64,000 bases of DNA, taken from positions 12,270,092 to 12,334,091 of the forward strand of contig OZ023190.1 of NCBI GenBank assembly GCA_963995505.1. The letters run 5' to 3'. Below are positions 44,236-56,215 of this stretch, one piece after another (position 1 is the stretch's first letter; every line of letters begins with the position of its first letter). A program made the translations under genes and the position numbers. The stretch comes from Hypericum androsaemum (taxonomy: Eukaryota; Streptophyta; Magnoliopsida; Malpighiales; Hypericaceae). The notes under the pieces were generated by a model. It had not been told where the DNA came from. It did not search any database and saw nothing but the letters and a program-made list of their open reading frames with translations.

Positions 44236-45575
44236 ATCTTACTAATGATATCATTTATTTAAGTATCCAGAAGAAATTACTATGCAATCACTTGATGCTT
44301 TATGTCAGCTTTCTATTGTCCCCCCATCCACCAAGAGAACATGATTTTATAGGAAATACCATCATACTTTAATAAAGCAAAATCGAAAATATTTCTTTGT
44401 TTATTTACTGGTGAATTTTTGTTTTCTGAATGACGCAAGAGTGTTTGTGAATAGAAGGTCAATAAACAACAAAAAAGAACTTGTAATTCAAATAAACCAA
44501 AATTTCAAAAGGCATTAGATTTAAATGAATTGATGAAAATCAAATGTTCAAATTTGTAATGTTAACATAAAAATTACTTATCAAAAAAATGTTGACATAC
44601 AAATTTCGGTCCAAAAAATTAAAATTGTTCGATATAGTCGGGACAAAACTATCTGATATCCTAATATCAATTATATAGACCCAATCAGATTCGAATTAGT
44701 GTTACATGAAACATTAATTATGTTGTCAAATCAAAGCAGCCAATAAAGTTTTGCATTAATGGAAAGCAAAAGAAAACGTTAACACACGTATTTGGATGGA
44801 AAATGACAAGCATGTGCGATCTACGAATTGGGAAAATCCCATGTGAGGGAGCAAGGCACCAAAACAGATGAAGAGCCTCATCAGCTTGTCTTTTTATAAC
44901 GACTTGATTTAAATTAACGTTTTCTATACAGCTGTTAAGGCTTAATAATGATTTGTAAAAATGGCCCGAAGAGCGATCCGCTCTTGCTTCCGGGTCGTAT
45001 TTTGACTGGTTAGATTGTCGGTCGGACCGGTATTTTATATATTTAAAATATATTTTTATTAATATTTTAATTACCCCTACCCCACTACTCGAGCCCTATA
45101 CCTCGGTTATTGTTCCCAAAAAATAAATAGGTACAACTTTTTCTTTCTTTTTTGACCCACCATAATTTGAAATTCTAAAAAATATATATATCCGACCAAA
45201 TTTGATTTTTCTTTTTTATTAGGGTTTTTATTTTTTTGTCTTGTTTTGATGGTCAAAATATTCGACCAACCCCCAAAAAAATACAGGTCAAAAATACCAT
45301 ATGAACCACCCAGTCCGACCAAATTTTGAGCGGTTCGTAAGGTTGGCAATTTTTTGACCAAACCTGATACGCTATTCAACCTAAATCATGGTCCGACCGG
45401 ACCGTATTTTTTAAAACCTTGGGTTTAATTCAATTATATAAAACAGACTTTTGGATAATTACCATTGTTTATGTTTCAATCATTTATTTCATTCAGGTCA
45501 TCAACCTTTAATTGGCCTATTTTTTAGGAGTTGGTACCCGAAAGGATAAGCCAGAACTTTGGCCTAGATGAAAAT
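44236..45575. repeat. Block X, right part (duplicate of 59549-60465)
   Basis: This part resumes as CATTTATTTAAGTATCCAGA and aligns with X' through GATGCTTTATGTCAG, GAAAATGACAAGCATGTGCG, GAGGGAGCAAGGCACCAAAA and GTTGGTACCCGAAAGGATAA. It carries its own 500-bp extra segment between about 44940 and 45415 that is absent from X'. No genes. Confidence 0.8.
44571..44591 (+). mobile_element. Tiny LINE-tail insertion (about 21 bp)
   Basis: AAAATTACTTATCAAAAAAAT stands between GTTAACATA and GTTGACATA. X' has a single GTTGACATA at the same place (about 59947). ACTTATCAAAAAAA is the usual 3' end of plant L1 elements, so this reads as an extremely 5'-truncated insertion with a 9-bp target duplication carrying one change. 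Confidence 0.55.
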
Positions 45576-47460
45576 TGTGATTCACATTCAATTTGTTCAA
45601 GAACAAATTCGGGTATGTATGAGTCGATTCAAATTCGAATTATATTTTCATCGAATCAAATCGAATTCGATTCTATTCATTGTCACTCCTTTATCGGTAT
45701 GGGTTTCCATGAAAAATCCATGCATCTTCAGATCTCTTCATAAATTATACATACTTCAAATATACAATTGTTTTTAGGAATAAATTTTTGTTGGCCAAAA
45801 GAAACTTCATAAATAAAAGAATGACCAGAGGAAAGCCCGACAACTCTAGTCCCTACTCCGCTGAATCCCACAAGTCGGGCAGTCAGAGTGACGCCTCCAG
45901 TCAATAAGCAAGAATGACGTCGCCTATCTTCTATCCCAGCTGTTTCCACAAGTCGACAGTCTGGGGGGTCAACCACAAAACAATAGCCATGTAAAAGATC
46001 GCCTATCCGCTAACCTCGAGTCATCCCGAACAAGGTATCCTCCCTCCCACCCACCCGAGGGATGCACACACACATACCTCGCGCACCTATAGTGCGCGGT
46101 TGCGGCCATTGGCCTCATCAAAAACTCTATCGGCGCCACTCGATAGAGAAAAGAGTACACACTGATATCACTGCAAAGTCCTATGTGAGAACCAAAAAGG
46201 AAAACCGACCACATAACAAAGCTGGCCAAGCCATCCCACAAACCCGAAAGACTTACCATCACAACAAAAAGTGGTAGAACGGCATCGGCATTAAGTCCCG
46301 CCCGATGTGCTTCAGCAGATGAGTGAGCATGTTCGGCCACCAACCCTCCTCCTGCATCTTACTAAATTTACTTTTAGTAACTTGTGACTTTATTAAATTT
46401 CATGTATCTTCGAAATTAAAAGCATAAAACAGACACATCTGGTTTGATTAGGTGACCTCGTTTCAAATTTGCACGAATTTGAATTATAATTTTTCAAATC
46501 TGAATTATGAAAACTATAATTCACATTTGATTAGTCCAATGACGTATTTGAATACGAATTTAGATTCGTATGAGTCGGGTTGAATCTAAATCAAATTTCG
46601 ACGAGCCGGGTTCAATTCATAGTCACCCCTAAATAAAGAACAGATTATTATAGTTTAATTTTTGCGTGTGAACGATGAAAATGTAGATGTAATGAAACTT
46701 GATAGAGATAGTTTTGCAATCTTTTGTTATCTTTTTTGTTCGAACATAAATTAGATAACACAGTAATATCCAAATACTAGCAAGTAAATGCATGATTTTT
46801 TTTGTTCATGCAATATTTTTATGGTGGACTTATAGACAAGCCATCAGCGACGTGTGACGATTGCTGGATCGTTAGAAATGTGATTGGTTCTCGAATTGTA
46901 TGTGGCGTATCACATAAGGCTTCTCCATGTCATAATCGGTCCAGACCTGATTGAAGGAGTGATGAATGTTCATCTTTTTTTTTTGCGGTAGAATTTTAAC
47001 GAAGAAGTTTGTAACTACGACCTGCATTTTGTTTGGGCTTTTCTATTGTTCTGTAGCGGCTTTTCATTGCAATCTTCGGATAGTTGCAGAACATATGTGG
47101 TGCACTAATAGTCGTTGGTCACTAGCGACTTTTTGGAGGGTTGAACTTTCACAAGGTGGCGGACTTCCCGCCCAATTGTAACGTCGCAAAATATCGACCA
47201 CATAATGGCCATGCAGAAAAGTACCATCTAGATGTACCAATTTTTTCGATTGATACAGCTGATGACCGCCGACGACCACTCCTCTTTGGACCCAAAGGCT
47301 ATGCAGACCGCGACAGGGTGCCAACCAGATGATGTTGAAGAGAACCTAGACCACGACAAGTTGTTCTCTCCTCGATGTCACTTGCTCGCTCAATTTAAAC
47401 CCAGATGCGTAAGTCAATCGATGTCGCCGGTGGTGTCTGGGGCGTACAATTTTCACAATC
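45576..47460. other. Unassigned region between block X and the WAKL3 unit
   Basis: 45780-46350 is GC-richer and has open frames on both strands (for example 46343-45969 minus, hydrophobic), but no recognised domain or terminal repeats. 46840-47420 is also of intermediate composition without recognised genes. The rest is AT-rich. This stretch has no counterpart elsewhere in the window. Confidence 0.45.
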
Positions 47461-48306
47461 GACTCATATATATTATTGTGAACAAGGTAAATGCTGAAGC
47501 ACCATAATAAAAAATCGAGCATTGTCGACCTCGACCTAATTGTAAGGGCGGTATGATATTTTTTGGAATTCGGGTAAATTTAAATCTCTTACCACTTAGT
47601 CTAACTCGTTATTAAGCTGATGATTTTTTTGCTTCCCTTCCAATCGAACCTCCAAAATGAGCATAAACCATAGGAAAATATAAATAATTACCGGACTGTC
47701 GTTTTCATGGTCAGAGGCAGAGCTACCAATGTCGTTTTCATTGCTCGGCAAGCAGAATTGGCAATGGATGGATACATGGAATGTTTCCAAAAAGTTTGGA
47801 ATGACTTGGGAGACTAATGCTTCAAAAATCCTTGATGGTCTTCCAAGTACTGCTGCCCAAAGTGAGTTGGATGTTTTGGTGGTCCTCTTATATATTTTAA
47901 TTTTTGGATGCTTGCTCCAATGAGTACTTGTACTAAGTAATTTCGTTTTGGGGATCATTCTGGCTGTTCAAGGGAGTTAGATTGTGTTGTGAAGTTGTTG
48001 TTATTTTGATGGGTTTTATCTAATTTCTTTCGTATAATCATTCGGATATAATTTTGGGGTATTTTTTTGAGAAGTAATACAATTTTAGTTATTAAAAAAA
48101 AACTAACAATGAAACTGGAGAGACAAAGCGTAGGAACACTTCGAACAGAAGTCGTTGAACAGGTCCAACTCCAGGCGATTAACCTGTCCAAGAATATCAC
48201 TATCATAGGGCGATCAAGTCAACGCAACAACTGCATAAAATCAATCTCCGGTTAGCTATGTCACCTACAAACACAAATTCCTCCCATAAAAACTTCTTTT
48301 CAGAAC
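47461..48306 (+). repeat. Upstream unit of WAKL3 (shortened), with a retroposon in it
   Basis: Aligns with about 10340-10829 upstream of WAKL1 (GTGAACAAGGTAAATGCTGA, CTCCAAAATGAGCATAAACC, GTCGTTTTCATGGTCAGAG, then the leader around 48112-48210). The upstream kilobase present in the other copies is missing. The leader is closest to that of WAKL1. Confidence 0.8.
47732..48102 (+). mobile_element. 5'-truncated retroposed sequence (L1-like 3' end) in the WAKL3 promoter
   Basis: 371 bp between CTACCAATG (47723-47731) and CTAACAATG (48103-48111), a 9-bp duplication with one change. WAKL1 has one copy at the same place (about 10631). The insert ends in TTAGTTATTAAAAAAAAA. Its start holds an open frame (64 aa from 47729, ending in a hydrophobic stretch). 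It could be a LINE 3' end or a processed transcript. It lies 205 bp upstream of the WAKL3 ATG. Confidence 0.75.
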
Positions 48307-50729
48307 ATGATCAGGATGTTCTTGCCTGTTCTGTTCTTGATCTTGCTGTTGGCGGTACCAGCATCAGCTGCCTCGAATACGAAGGACGGGTGCGCGGACA
48401 TATGCGGGAACGTGAGTGTTCCGTACCCTTTTGGGATTGGAGATCCAGCATGTGCCTTGAACACGAATTTCAGCCTAGTCTGCAACAATAGCAACACGCC
48501 GGAAGCTCAACTGTTGTTTGGAGATGTAGCTGTCCAGAACATATCAGCAGACGAAGGCACGATCATTGTAAGCATCCAGCCTGCAAGCAGATGCACAACT
48601 CTCAACCAGTCAACGAATACACTCGAAACAGAAATAGTTTCTATGAGACTAACTCTTGGAGGCCCCTACACGTTTTCGAACACCCGGAACGTGCTCACGG
48701 GTTTTGGTTGCAATAGTTTGGCCATGATGAAGGATGCAGACGGAAAATTCGGGAGCGGCTGCGTTGCGTTGTGCACTGAAGCCGTGAACTTCACAGATGA
48801 TGGTTCTTGCTCAGGGATTGGTTGCTGCCAGACATCGGTATCGTCCGGTGTCAAGAATTTGAACCTCACGATCGATAGTGCTTCAAATGAAAGCAATCCC
48901 TGGGAGTTTAATCCATGTCAATTCGCATTCCTAGCCGACAAAAGAACATTTCGGGTTTCAGATTTGGCTATAAATGATACTCGAAAGGAGTTCCCCTACT
49001 CGAGTAGCGTGATTGAATGGGTTGTTGAAGAGAAGACATGCGACGAGGCTCAACGTGATGCTTCCACATATGCCTGTCGCGAAAAATCTTACTGCGAGTT
49101 CTCTAAGAATGGAAATGGATATCGTTGCTCATGCAAGACAGGTTTCGAGGGAAATCCTTACCTCGAAGGAGGATGCCAAGGCAAGCTTCTTTCTAATATT
49201 TTCTTTACTCGGTGCTTTCACCTCATGTTTTATCTTGTTTCCTGAACTGATTGCTAGCTTCACCAATATGCAGACATCAACGAATGCGATCGTCCCGATC
49301 TCTACCCGTGCCATGGTTCCTGCAAGAACACAATCGGTAATTACACATGCAGCTGCCCTGTTGGGATGCGAGGCAACGGTAAAACTGGCTGCGAAGGATT
49401 TCGCATTACAACAATAGCTGCAAGTGAGTAACTACGTTCCTCTGTATAAACGCAGGCTCTTAAATTTGCATCATTAGTAAGAGAAATCATGTAGAAGAAC
49501 AAAAATAAGAGATCATGTTTCTATTGCTTGCTTGTACTTGTTAAGACAAGCTTTCACTTTTCGGAGTCCTTTCTTACACATTTGATTTAACTGCAGTTAT
49601 TGGAGCATTCATGTTTACCATCATTATCGTTCTTCTGGTTATCATCATGTACAAGAGGAGGAGGAAAGAGAAGAACTTCCTTGAAAATGGTGGCATGCTG
49701 CTGAAGCACCAAAGGGTGAGGATCTTCACTGAAGCAGAGCTGGCTAAAGCCACAAAGAACTACGATGCTAGTCATTTTGTGGGAGAAGGAGGGTTTGGAT
49801 CTGTACACAAAGGAGTCTTAGCAGATGACGTCCAAGTCGCGGTCAAGAGGCCAAAAGACCTGAGCAAGGCTCTGATAAGCCAAGAGTTCCAACATGAAAT
49901 TGGCATCATCTCACAGGTGAACCACAAGAATGTGGTCAAGCTTCTAGGTTTGTGCTTGGAGACTAAGGTGCCCTTGCTGGTTTATGAGTTCATTCCAAAT
50001 GGAACTATCTACCATCATATACATGACAAGAGATCCCACCCATTACTGACATGGGAAAACAGGTTACGGATAGCTTCGGAGACTGCACTGGCACTCGACT
50101 ACTTGCACTCTTTGGCTAACCCACCAATCATTCACGGAGATATCAAGTCAATGAACATACTCTTAGACAATGATTATACAGCTAAAGTATCTGATTTTGG
50201 TGCATCGGTACTGATCTCTCCAGGCCAAACTGATATGGCCACGAAAGTACAAGGAACTCTGGGATACTTGGATCCGGAGTACCTCATGACAGGTATACAA
50301 ACAGAAAAGAGCGACGTGTATAGCTTCGGAGTAGTTCTTGTTGAGCTATTGACAGGGAAGAAACCAGGAGCGGCATTTGGGGAGAAGAGTAACATAATAC
50401 GTGACTTTCTGTCCGCATTGGAAAGCAATAGTATCTCTCAGATACTGGGATTCCAAATCGCCGATGAAGGAGAGCTAGAAGAGGTTGAAGCTGTGGCTGA
50501 GCTCGCAAAAGGGTGCCTCAGCTTCAGCTCTGTGAGAAGACCAACTATGAAAGAGGTGTCCGAGGAACTTGCTGGTCTGAGAAAGTTGCATAAAAATGTG
50601 TTGGCTCAGGAAAACATCGAGGAGAGCGAATTGTTACTAGGTCACTCCTACGGATCATCTGGCACCGGAATGGCCAACCAAACTGAAACCCGTGTTTTTG
50701 ATATTGAGTACAGTCTTGAGAGCGTGTAG
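48307..50729 (+). CDS. Wall-associated receptor kinase-like protein WAKL3, 3 exons, intact
   Basis: Exons 48307-49180, 49274-49423 and 49597-50729 give 718 aa in one frame. Domains as in WAKL1: signal peptide, GUB_WAK region with CADICGNVSVPYPFGIGDPAC, EGF-like domain from DINEC, transmembrane helix FTIIIVLLVIIMY, basic KRRRKEK, and a kinase with GEGGFG, VAVK lysine, HGDIKSMNILLD catalytic loop, DFG and DVYSFGVVL. Intron 1 again seems to be GC-AG (AAG/GCAAGC). Compared with WAKL1, the leader has lost the 18 bp that give WAKL1 its six extra N-terminal residues. A retroposon sits 205 bp upstream, so its promoter context differs. No disabling change was seen. Likely ligand class and pathway are known for the family only. 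Confidence 0.9.
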
Positions 50730-51598
50730 TCATATATTCATAGCTTTGAACTTATTGCATAGAAATTGAGCTACTGCTCTAGGTTGGTAAAGGTTGTTAA
50801 TTAGTTAGCTTAGAGTCCGTTGTAATATCTATCTATTCCTTTGACAAGTTTAGGCTCTCTTTTTTTTGCTGTGACTTGACAAACTGTCTCTACATGGATA
50901 GTAATAATCAAATTATTTAAGATTTTTCAGACAGAACATATCATTTACGAAGTATCACACTACTTATCAGTTTGCATCTTATATGCCAAAGCCCGTGTCA
51001 AGAGTTTTTTTTTCTGAAAAGTAAAAAGTATATTACTCCAATATGATTACACCGAAAGTATTGCTAAGCAAGAAACACCAAAGCGGAATATAATAAAAGT
51101 TACAATAACTTCACTATATCCCTTACACCCACAGAATACCACCTACTACACAACAAATATGACACCAAGATGGGCTTAACTAAACCAAGAAACATGGCCC
51201 ATAAAAAACCCCCAAGCCCAATTCCAAAAACTTCCACCACATGCAGAGATTGAGGGAGATATTTCCATCTCCTTGGAAGCCGAGAACCACCAGCAGACAA
51301 GTGTACCCACGGCGGTGTTAGAAATCGGAGGCGGCCGGAAGACCTCTCCATCTAGCGAGCCGTGCCAAGAGTTAAGCGAGCAACAATGAGTCACGTGATC
51401 AAGCCAATCTGATTCGTGTTAAAACTTAAGGCTTCGAGTTAGTAAATTTTCAACACGTATTAACAAACCAACCAAATGTGGTAATCTAAATACTTTCATT
51501 ACATCTAACCATACTCTTTTTCACTAGCATCACCCAAGCAACTCCCAAACAATATAGTTTATTGAAATCACAAAAGCGCTGCAAGAATTGGACTTAGA
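50730..51598 (+). repeat. Downstream unit of WAKL3, split by a retroposon
   Basis: The sequence aligns with the regions behind WAKL1 and WAKL2 up to 51006 and again from 51374. It includes an extra about 90 bp near 50870-50960. At about 51591 it joins directly to the upstream unit of WAKL4 (ACTTAGATCTGTACATTGAT), without the 2.8-kb spacer seen between WAKL1 and WAKL2. Confidence 0.75.
51007..51359 (-). mobile_element. 5'-truncated LINE (L1-type) insertion, minus strand
   Basis: 353 bp flanked by CCGTGTCAAGAGTT (50993-51006) and CCGTGCCAAGAGTT (51360-51373), a 14-bp target duplication with one difference. It begins with a T run, so the poly(A) tail reads on the minus strand. The other WAKL copies lack it. 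No recognisable RT domain remains. Confidence 0.85.
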
Positions 51599-53634
51599 TC
51601 TGTACATTGATTCTCTTATCGCAGATTAGTCTTGTGCGACGTAATTGGCTGTTCTCTAATACAAAATTCCCCAAGTTTTGACGAGACTGTTTAATTTATC
51701 CATGTTTTGGTGATCTTGTATTAGAAAAATAAGAGTACTTTAGAAACATCACAATCGTACCCACACAAAATTTGGAAGGGACTAACTTGACAAAATGAGA
51801 GGAAACAATTAGAGGAACCAATACATTTTTTCGCACATAGAATAAAGGGATAATTACCCTAAGGTCCCCGGTATTTGAGCAAACCTCTTTTTAGTCCTTA
51901 CTATTTTCAATAATAGTCTTTATAGTTTGAAATAATGCATCTTTAACGGACCTACCGCTGATGCCATCGACGCTTTGTACTTACCACATCTGAACTTCGG
52001 AACCATCGACGTCTCGGAGACCAGGTTCATCGTCAGCCGTCCCGGAGGCCGGGTTCATCGTCCTCAACAAGAACGACGACGCTGTGTTGGTAATTATGGG
52101 TTTCACCTTTCACCTTTAGAGTGTCGCCGTCGTAGCGGTGGTTTGATGCCGGCTCGGACTGAGTCCATGTGAGAGTTTTGACCCTCTCTTCTCTGTTTGC
52201 AGCTGCGCGAGCTTGGGGACCAATGACTGGTCGCCGACATGAGCGATACGCACGCGAGGAGCAGCGACATGAGCGATGGAATTAGATAATTGGGATGTTG
52301 TTCTTGATTTTGGCATAATTGTTTGTGCTTGTTCCTTCTCTAGTCAATTGTTTCTTGGATCTGGATTTTGAATTTTTTTTAATTTAAGTTTTCTTAATTT
52401 TTTGGAAGAGTTTGATTTCTTGAGAATTTGTGAACTTGATTGGTGAGCACGATGAAGATGGTTGGTGAAGGGTGGCCGGAGAAGAAGATGGATGATTTTA
52501 TTTATTTTTTAATTGGAAGAGTATAAAGGTCATAAAAAAATTGTATTGACCGCTGACGATGAATTAAAATGGTGTATTATTTTAAATTAGAAAGATCGAA
52601 AAAAGTTATTGAAAACAGTCTAGACTAAAAGTAAAATTTATTCAAACACCCGAGACCTTAGGATAATTATCCCTAGAATAAATGATATTTTACTTTAAAA
52701 ATTAAGAGTTTAGACCGTCTCTTTCCATCTATCCATTGGGTCCATATCTGACACATAAACCTGTGAAGTCATTCCAAATATAAAAAAAAGTATCGTAATA
52801 CATATGGTAAAACGAACTAATTTATTTTTTATAATCAGCGAAAGCACGCAAATATTCTTCTTTATTTTTATGATTTCTTAAAAATTCAAACTTAAAATTA
52901 TTAATTAAATTAGAATAATAAATCGATGGAAATCCGGCAAAGAATTCAAACTCTTATCAATCAGCAGAAAAGTCGATCTCTTATTTCTAGAACGATTTAT
53001 TAAAAATGCCATTAGTTGGGCCCTCATCCTGTTTAGCATAACCCAAGTCCAACCAACATCGTATTCGTGTCACCGTTGAACTTTCATTAGCTTTCCTGTT
53101 TGGACTTATTTTAGTACTTTTTAAGTGGATTAAATTCCCAATTGACCCTTTTCCAAACTATTTGGATATTTTAGATTCTTAAAAGTAAGATTCTAGTGAA
53201 CAAGGTTAATGCCGAAGCAATATAATCAGAATGGAGTACTGTGGACCTTATTGTAAGGGTGGTTCTCACAATGATATTTTTAACATTTATAAAGTTAGAA
53301 TTCGAATGAATTTAAATCCCTTAACACTCGTATCTAACTCTCAAGCTGATGGATTTTTTGCTCCCCTTCCAATGGAGCCCTCCAAAATGAGCATAAACCA
53401 TAGGAATGGTAAATATAAAATAATTACGTGCTATAAATTTCCGTCTGCATCAGCATCACTATCATAGGAACACTTCGAACAGAAGTCATTGAACAGGTCC
53501 ACAACTCCTGGCGATGGACCTGTCCCAGAATATCACTATCATAGGGCGATCAAGTCAAACCAACACCTGCATAAAATGGTTATCTGTGTCACCTACAAAC
53601 GCAAATTTATCCCATAAAAACTTCTCTTCAGAAC
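51599..53634 (+). repeat. Upstream unit of WAKL4, interrupted by a MULE
   Basis: Aligns closely with 16914-18147 upstream of WAKL2, with the 827-bp MULE removed. It contains the WAKL4 promoter region and leader (53500-53560), nearly identical to the WAKL2 leader. Confidence 0.8.
51847..52673. mobile_element. Non-autonomous MULE (827 bp) with perfect 9-bp target duplication
   Basis: The ends are inverted copies (GGGATAATTACCCTAAGGTC against the complement of the right end, continuing for about 100 bp with mismatches). TAGAATAAA flanks it exactly at 51838-51846 and 52674-52682. Upstream of WAKL1 and WAKL2 the same site is uninterrupted (CACATAGAATAAATAATATT). The core (about 51960-52260) is GC-richer and has no transposase. 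An internal short duplication (AGGTTCATCGTC / GGGTTCATCGTC) is visible. Confidence 0.92.
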
Positions 53635-56111
53635 ATGATCAAATTCCGAGACATGATCAGGATGTTCTTACCTGTTCTGTTCTTGGACTTGCCATTGGCG
53701 GTACCAGCATCAGCTGCCTCGAATACGAAGGACGGGTGCGCGGACATATGCGGGAACGTGAGTGTTCCGTACCCTTCTGGGATTGGAGATCCAGCATGTG
53801 CCTTGAACAAGAATTTCAGCCTAGCCTGCGAGAATAGCAACACGCCGGAAGCTCAACTGTTGCTTGGAAATGTAGCTGTCCAGAACATATCAGCAGACGA
53901 AGGCACTATCATTCTAAGCATCCAGCCTGCAAGCAAATGCACAACTCAAAACCAGTCAACAAAAGCTCTCGTAACAGAAACAGTTTCTCTGTTTATAACT
54001 CTTGAAAATATTGGAGGCCCTTTCACGTTCTCGGACACCCGGAACAGGCTCACGGGTTTTGGTTGCAATACTTTGACAATGATGAAGGATGCAGATGACA
54101 AATTCGGGAGCGGCTGCGTTGCACAACGCAACAAAGCAGTGAACTTCACAGATGATGGTTCTTGCTCAGGGATTGGTTGTTGCCAGACATTTGTACCGTC
54201 AGGTGTCAAGAATTTAAACATCACGATCGAAAGTGCTTCAAATGAAAGCAATCCCTGGCAGTTTAATCCATGTCAATTTGCATTCCTAGCCGACGAAAGA
54301 ACCTTCCAGGTTTCAGATTTGGCTATAAATGATACTCGAAAGGAGTTACCATTTTCGAGTAATGTGATTGAATGGGTTGCTGAAGAGAAGACATGCGAGG
54401 AGGCTCAACGTGATGCATCCTCATATGCCTGTCGCGAAAATTCTGACTGCGAGTTCTCTAAGAATGGAAATGGATATCGTTGCTCATGCAAGATAGGTTT
54501 CGAGGGAAATCCTTATCATGAAGGAGGATGCCAAGGCCAGCTTTTTTCTAATATTTTCTTGACTCGGTGTTTTCACCACATGTTTTATCTTGTTTCCTGA
54601 ACTGATTTTGCTCGCTTCACAATATGCAGACATCAACGAATGCGATCATCCCGACCTCTACCCGTGCCATGGTTCCTGCAACAACACGATCGGTAATTAC
54701 ACATGCAGCTGCCCTGTCAGGATGCGAGGCAACGGTAAAACTGGCTGCGAAGGATTTCGCATTACAACAATAGCTGCAAGTGAGTAACTACGTTCCTCTG
54801 TCTTAAACCTTCAAATTTACCTGTCTTCTCCTGATCTGCAGGCTCCTAAATTTGCATCATTAGTAAGAGAAATCATGTAGAAGAACAAAAATAAGAGATC
54901 GTGTTTCTATTGCTTGCATCTACTTGTTAAGACAAGCTTTCACTTTTCGGAGTCCTTTCTTACACATTTGATTTAACTGCAGTTATTGGAGCATTCATGT
55001 TTACCATCATTATCGTTCTTCTGGTTATCATCATGTACAAGAGGAGGAGGATAGAGAAGAACTTCCTTGAAAATGGTGGCATGCCGCTGAAGCACCAAAG
55101 GGTGAGGATCTTCACTGAAGCAGAGCTGGCTAAAGCCACATAGAACTATGATGCAAGTCATTTTGTGGGAGAAGGAGGGTTTGGATCTGTGCACAAAGGA
55201 GTTTTAGCAGATAATGTCCAAGTCGCTGTGAAGAGGCCGAAAGATCTGAGCAAAGCTCTGATATGCCAAGAGTTCCAACATGAAATCGGCATCATCTCAC
55301 AGGTGAACCACAAGAATGTGGTCAAGCTTCAAGGTTTGTGCTTGGAGACTAAAGTGCCCTTGTTGGTAAGTTCGTTCCAAATGGAACTATTTACCATCAT
55401 TTACATGACAAGAGATCCCACCCATTACTGACATGGGAAAATCGGTTACGGATAGCTTCGGAGACTGCACTGGCACTCGACTACTTGCACTCTTTGGCTA
55501 ACCCACCGATCATTCATGGAGATATCAAGTCAATGAACATACTCTTAGACAACGATTATACAGCTAAAGTATCTGATTTTGGTGCATCATTACTGATCTC
55601 TCCAGGCCAAACTGATATTGCCACGAAAGTAAAGGGAACTCTGGGATACTTGGATCCGGAGTACCTCATGACAGGTATACAAACAGAAAAGAGCGACGTG
55701 TACAGCTTCGGAGTAGTTCTTGTTGAGCTATTGACAGGGAAGAAACCAGGAGCGGCATTTGGGGAGAAGAGTAACATAATACGCGACTTTCTGTCCGCAT
55801 TGGAAAGCAATAGTATCTCTCAGATACTGGGATTCCAAATCACCGATGAAGGAGAGCTGGAAGAGGTTGAAGCTGTGGCTGAGCTCGCAAAATGGTGCCT
55901 CAGCTTCAGCTCTGTGAGAAGACCAACTATGAAAGAGGTGTCAGACGAACTTGCTGGTCTGAGAAAGTTGCATAAGAATGTGTTGGCCCAGGAAAACATC
56001 GAGGAGAGCGAATTGTTACTAGGTCACTCCTACGGATCATTTGGCACCGGAATGGCCAACCAAACCGAAACCCGTGTCTTTGATGTTGAGTACAGTCTTG
56101 AGAGCGTGTAG
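53635..56111 (+). pseudogene. WAKL4, wall-associated kinase-like pseudogene, chimeric
   Basis: The expected exons are 53635-54535, 54630-54779 and 54983-56111. Exon 1 encodes a complete signal peptide and GUB_WAK region, closest to WAKL2. Three defects are seen. The intron 1 donor has changed from AAG/GCAAGC to AAG/GCCAGC, weakening an already unusual GC donor. In exon 3 a Lys codon has become the stop TAG at 55141, just before the kinase glycine loop. A net 4-bp loss near 55367 (where WAKL1 encodes LVYEF) shifts the kinase frame. The kinase then remains open from about 55485 to 56111 with HGDIKSMNILLD and DFG intact. From about 55690 onward, sequence and downstream region match WAKL1 nearly exactly. 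Confidence 0.92.
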
Positions 56112-56146
56112 TCATACAATAGCTTTGATCCCTTTGCACTCATTGC

Positions 56147-56215
56147 ACTGATAAGTAGGAAAACAACAGAGCCTAAACTGATCAAAGGAATAGATAAATA
56201 TATTACAACAGACAG
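56147..56215 (-). repeat. 69-bp exact inverted copy of the WAKL1 3' region
   Basis: The segment is the exact reverse complement of 13357-13425 behind WAKL1, while both flanks are in normal orientation. The bases that surround the segment in WAKL1 (about 25 bp on one side and about 50 on the other) are missing here. Confidence 0.95.

Noticed and set aside
45969..46343. 124-aa hydrophobic minus-strand frame
   Set aside because: Not recognised, no intron or promoter context, no duplicate; composition alone does not support a gene.
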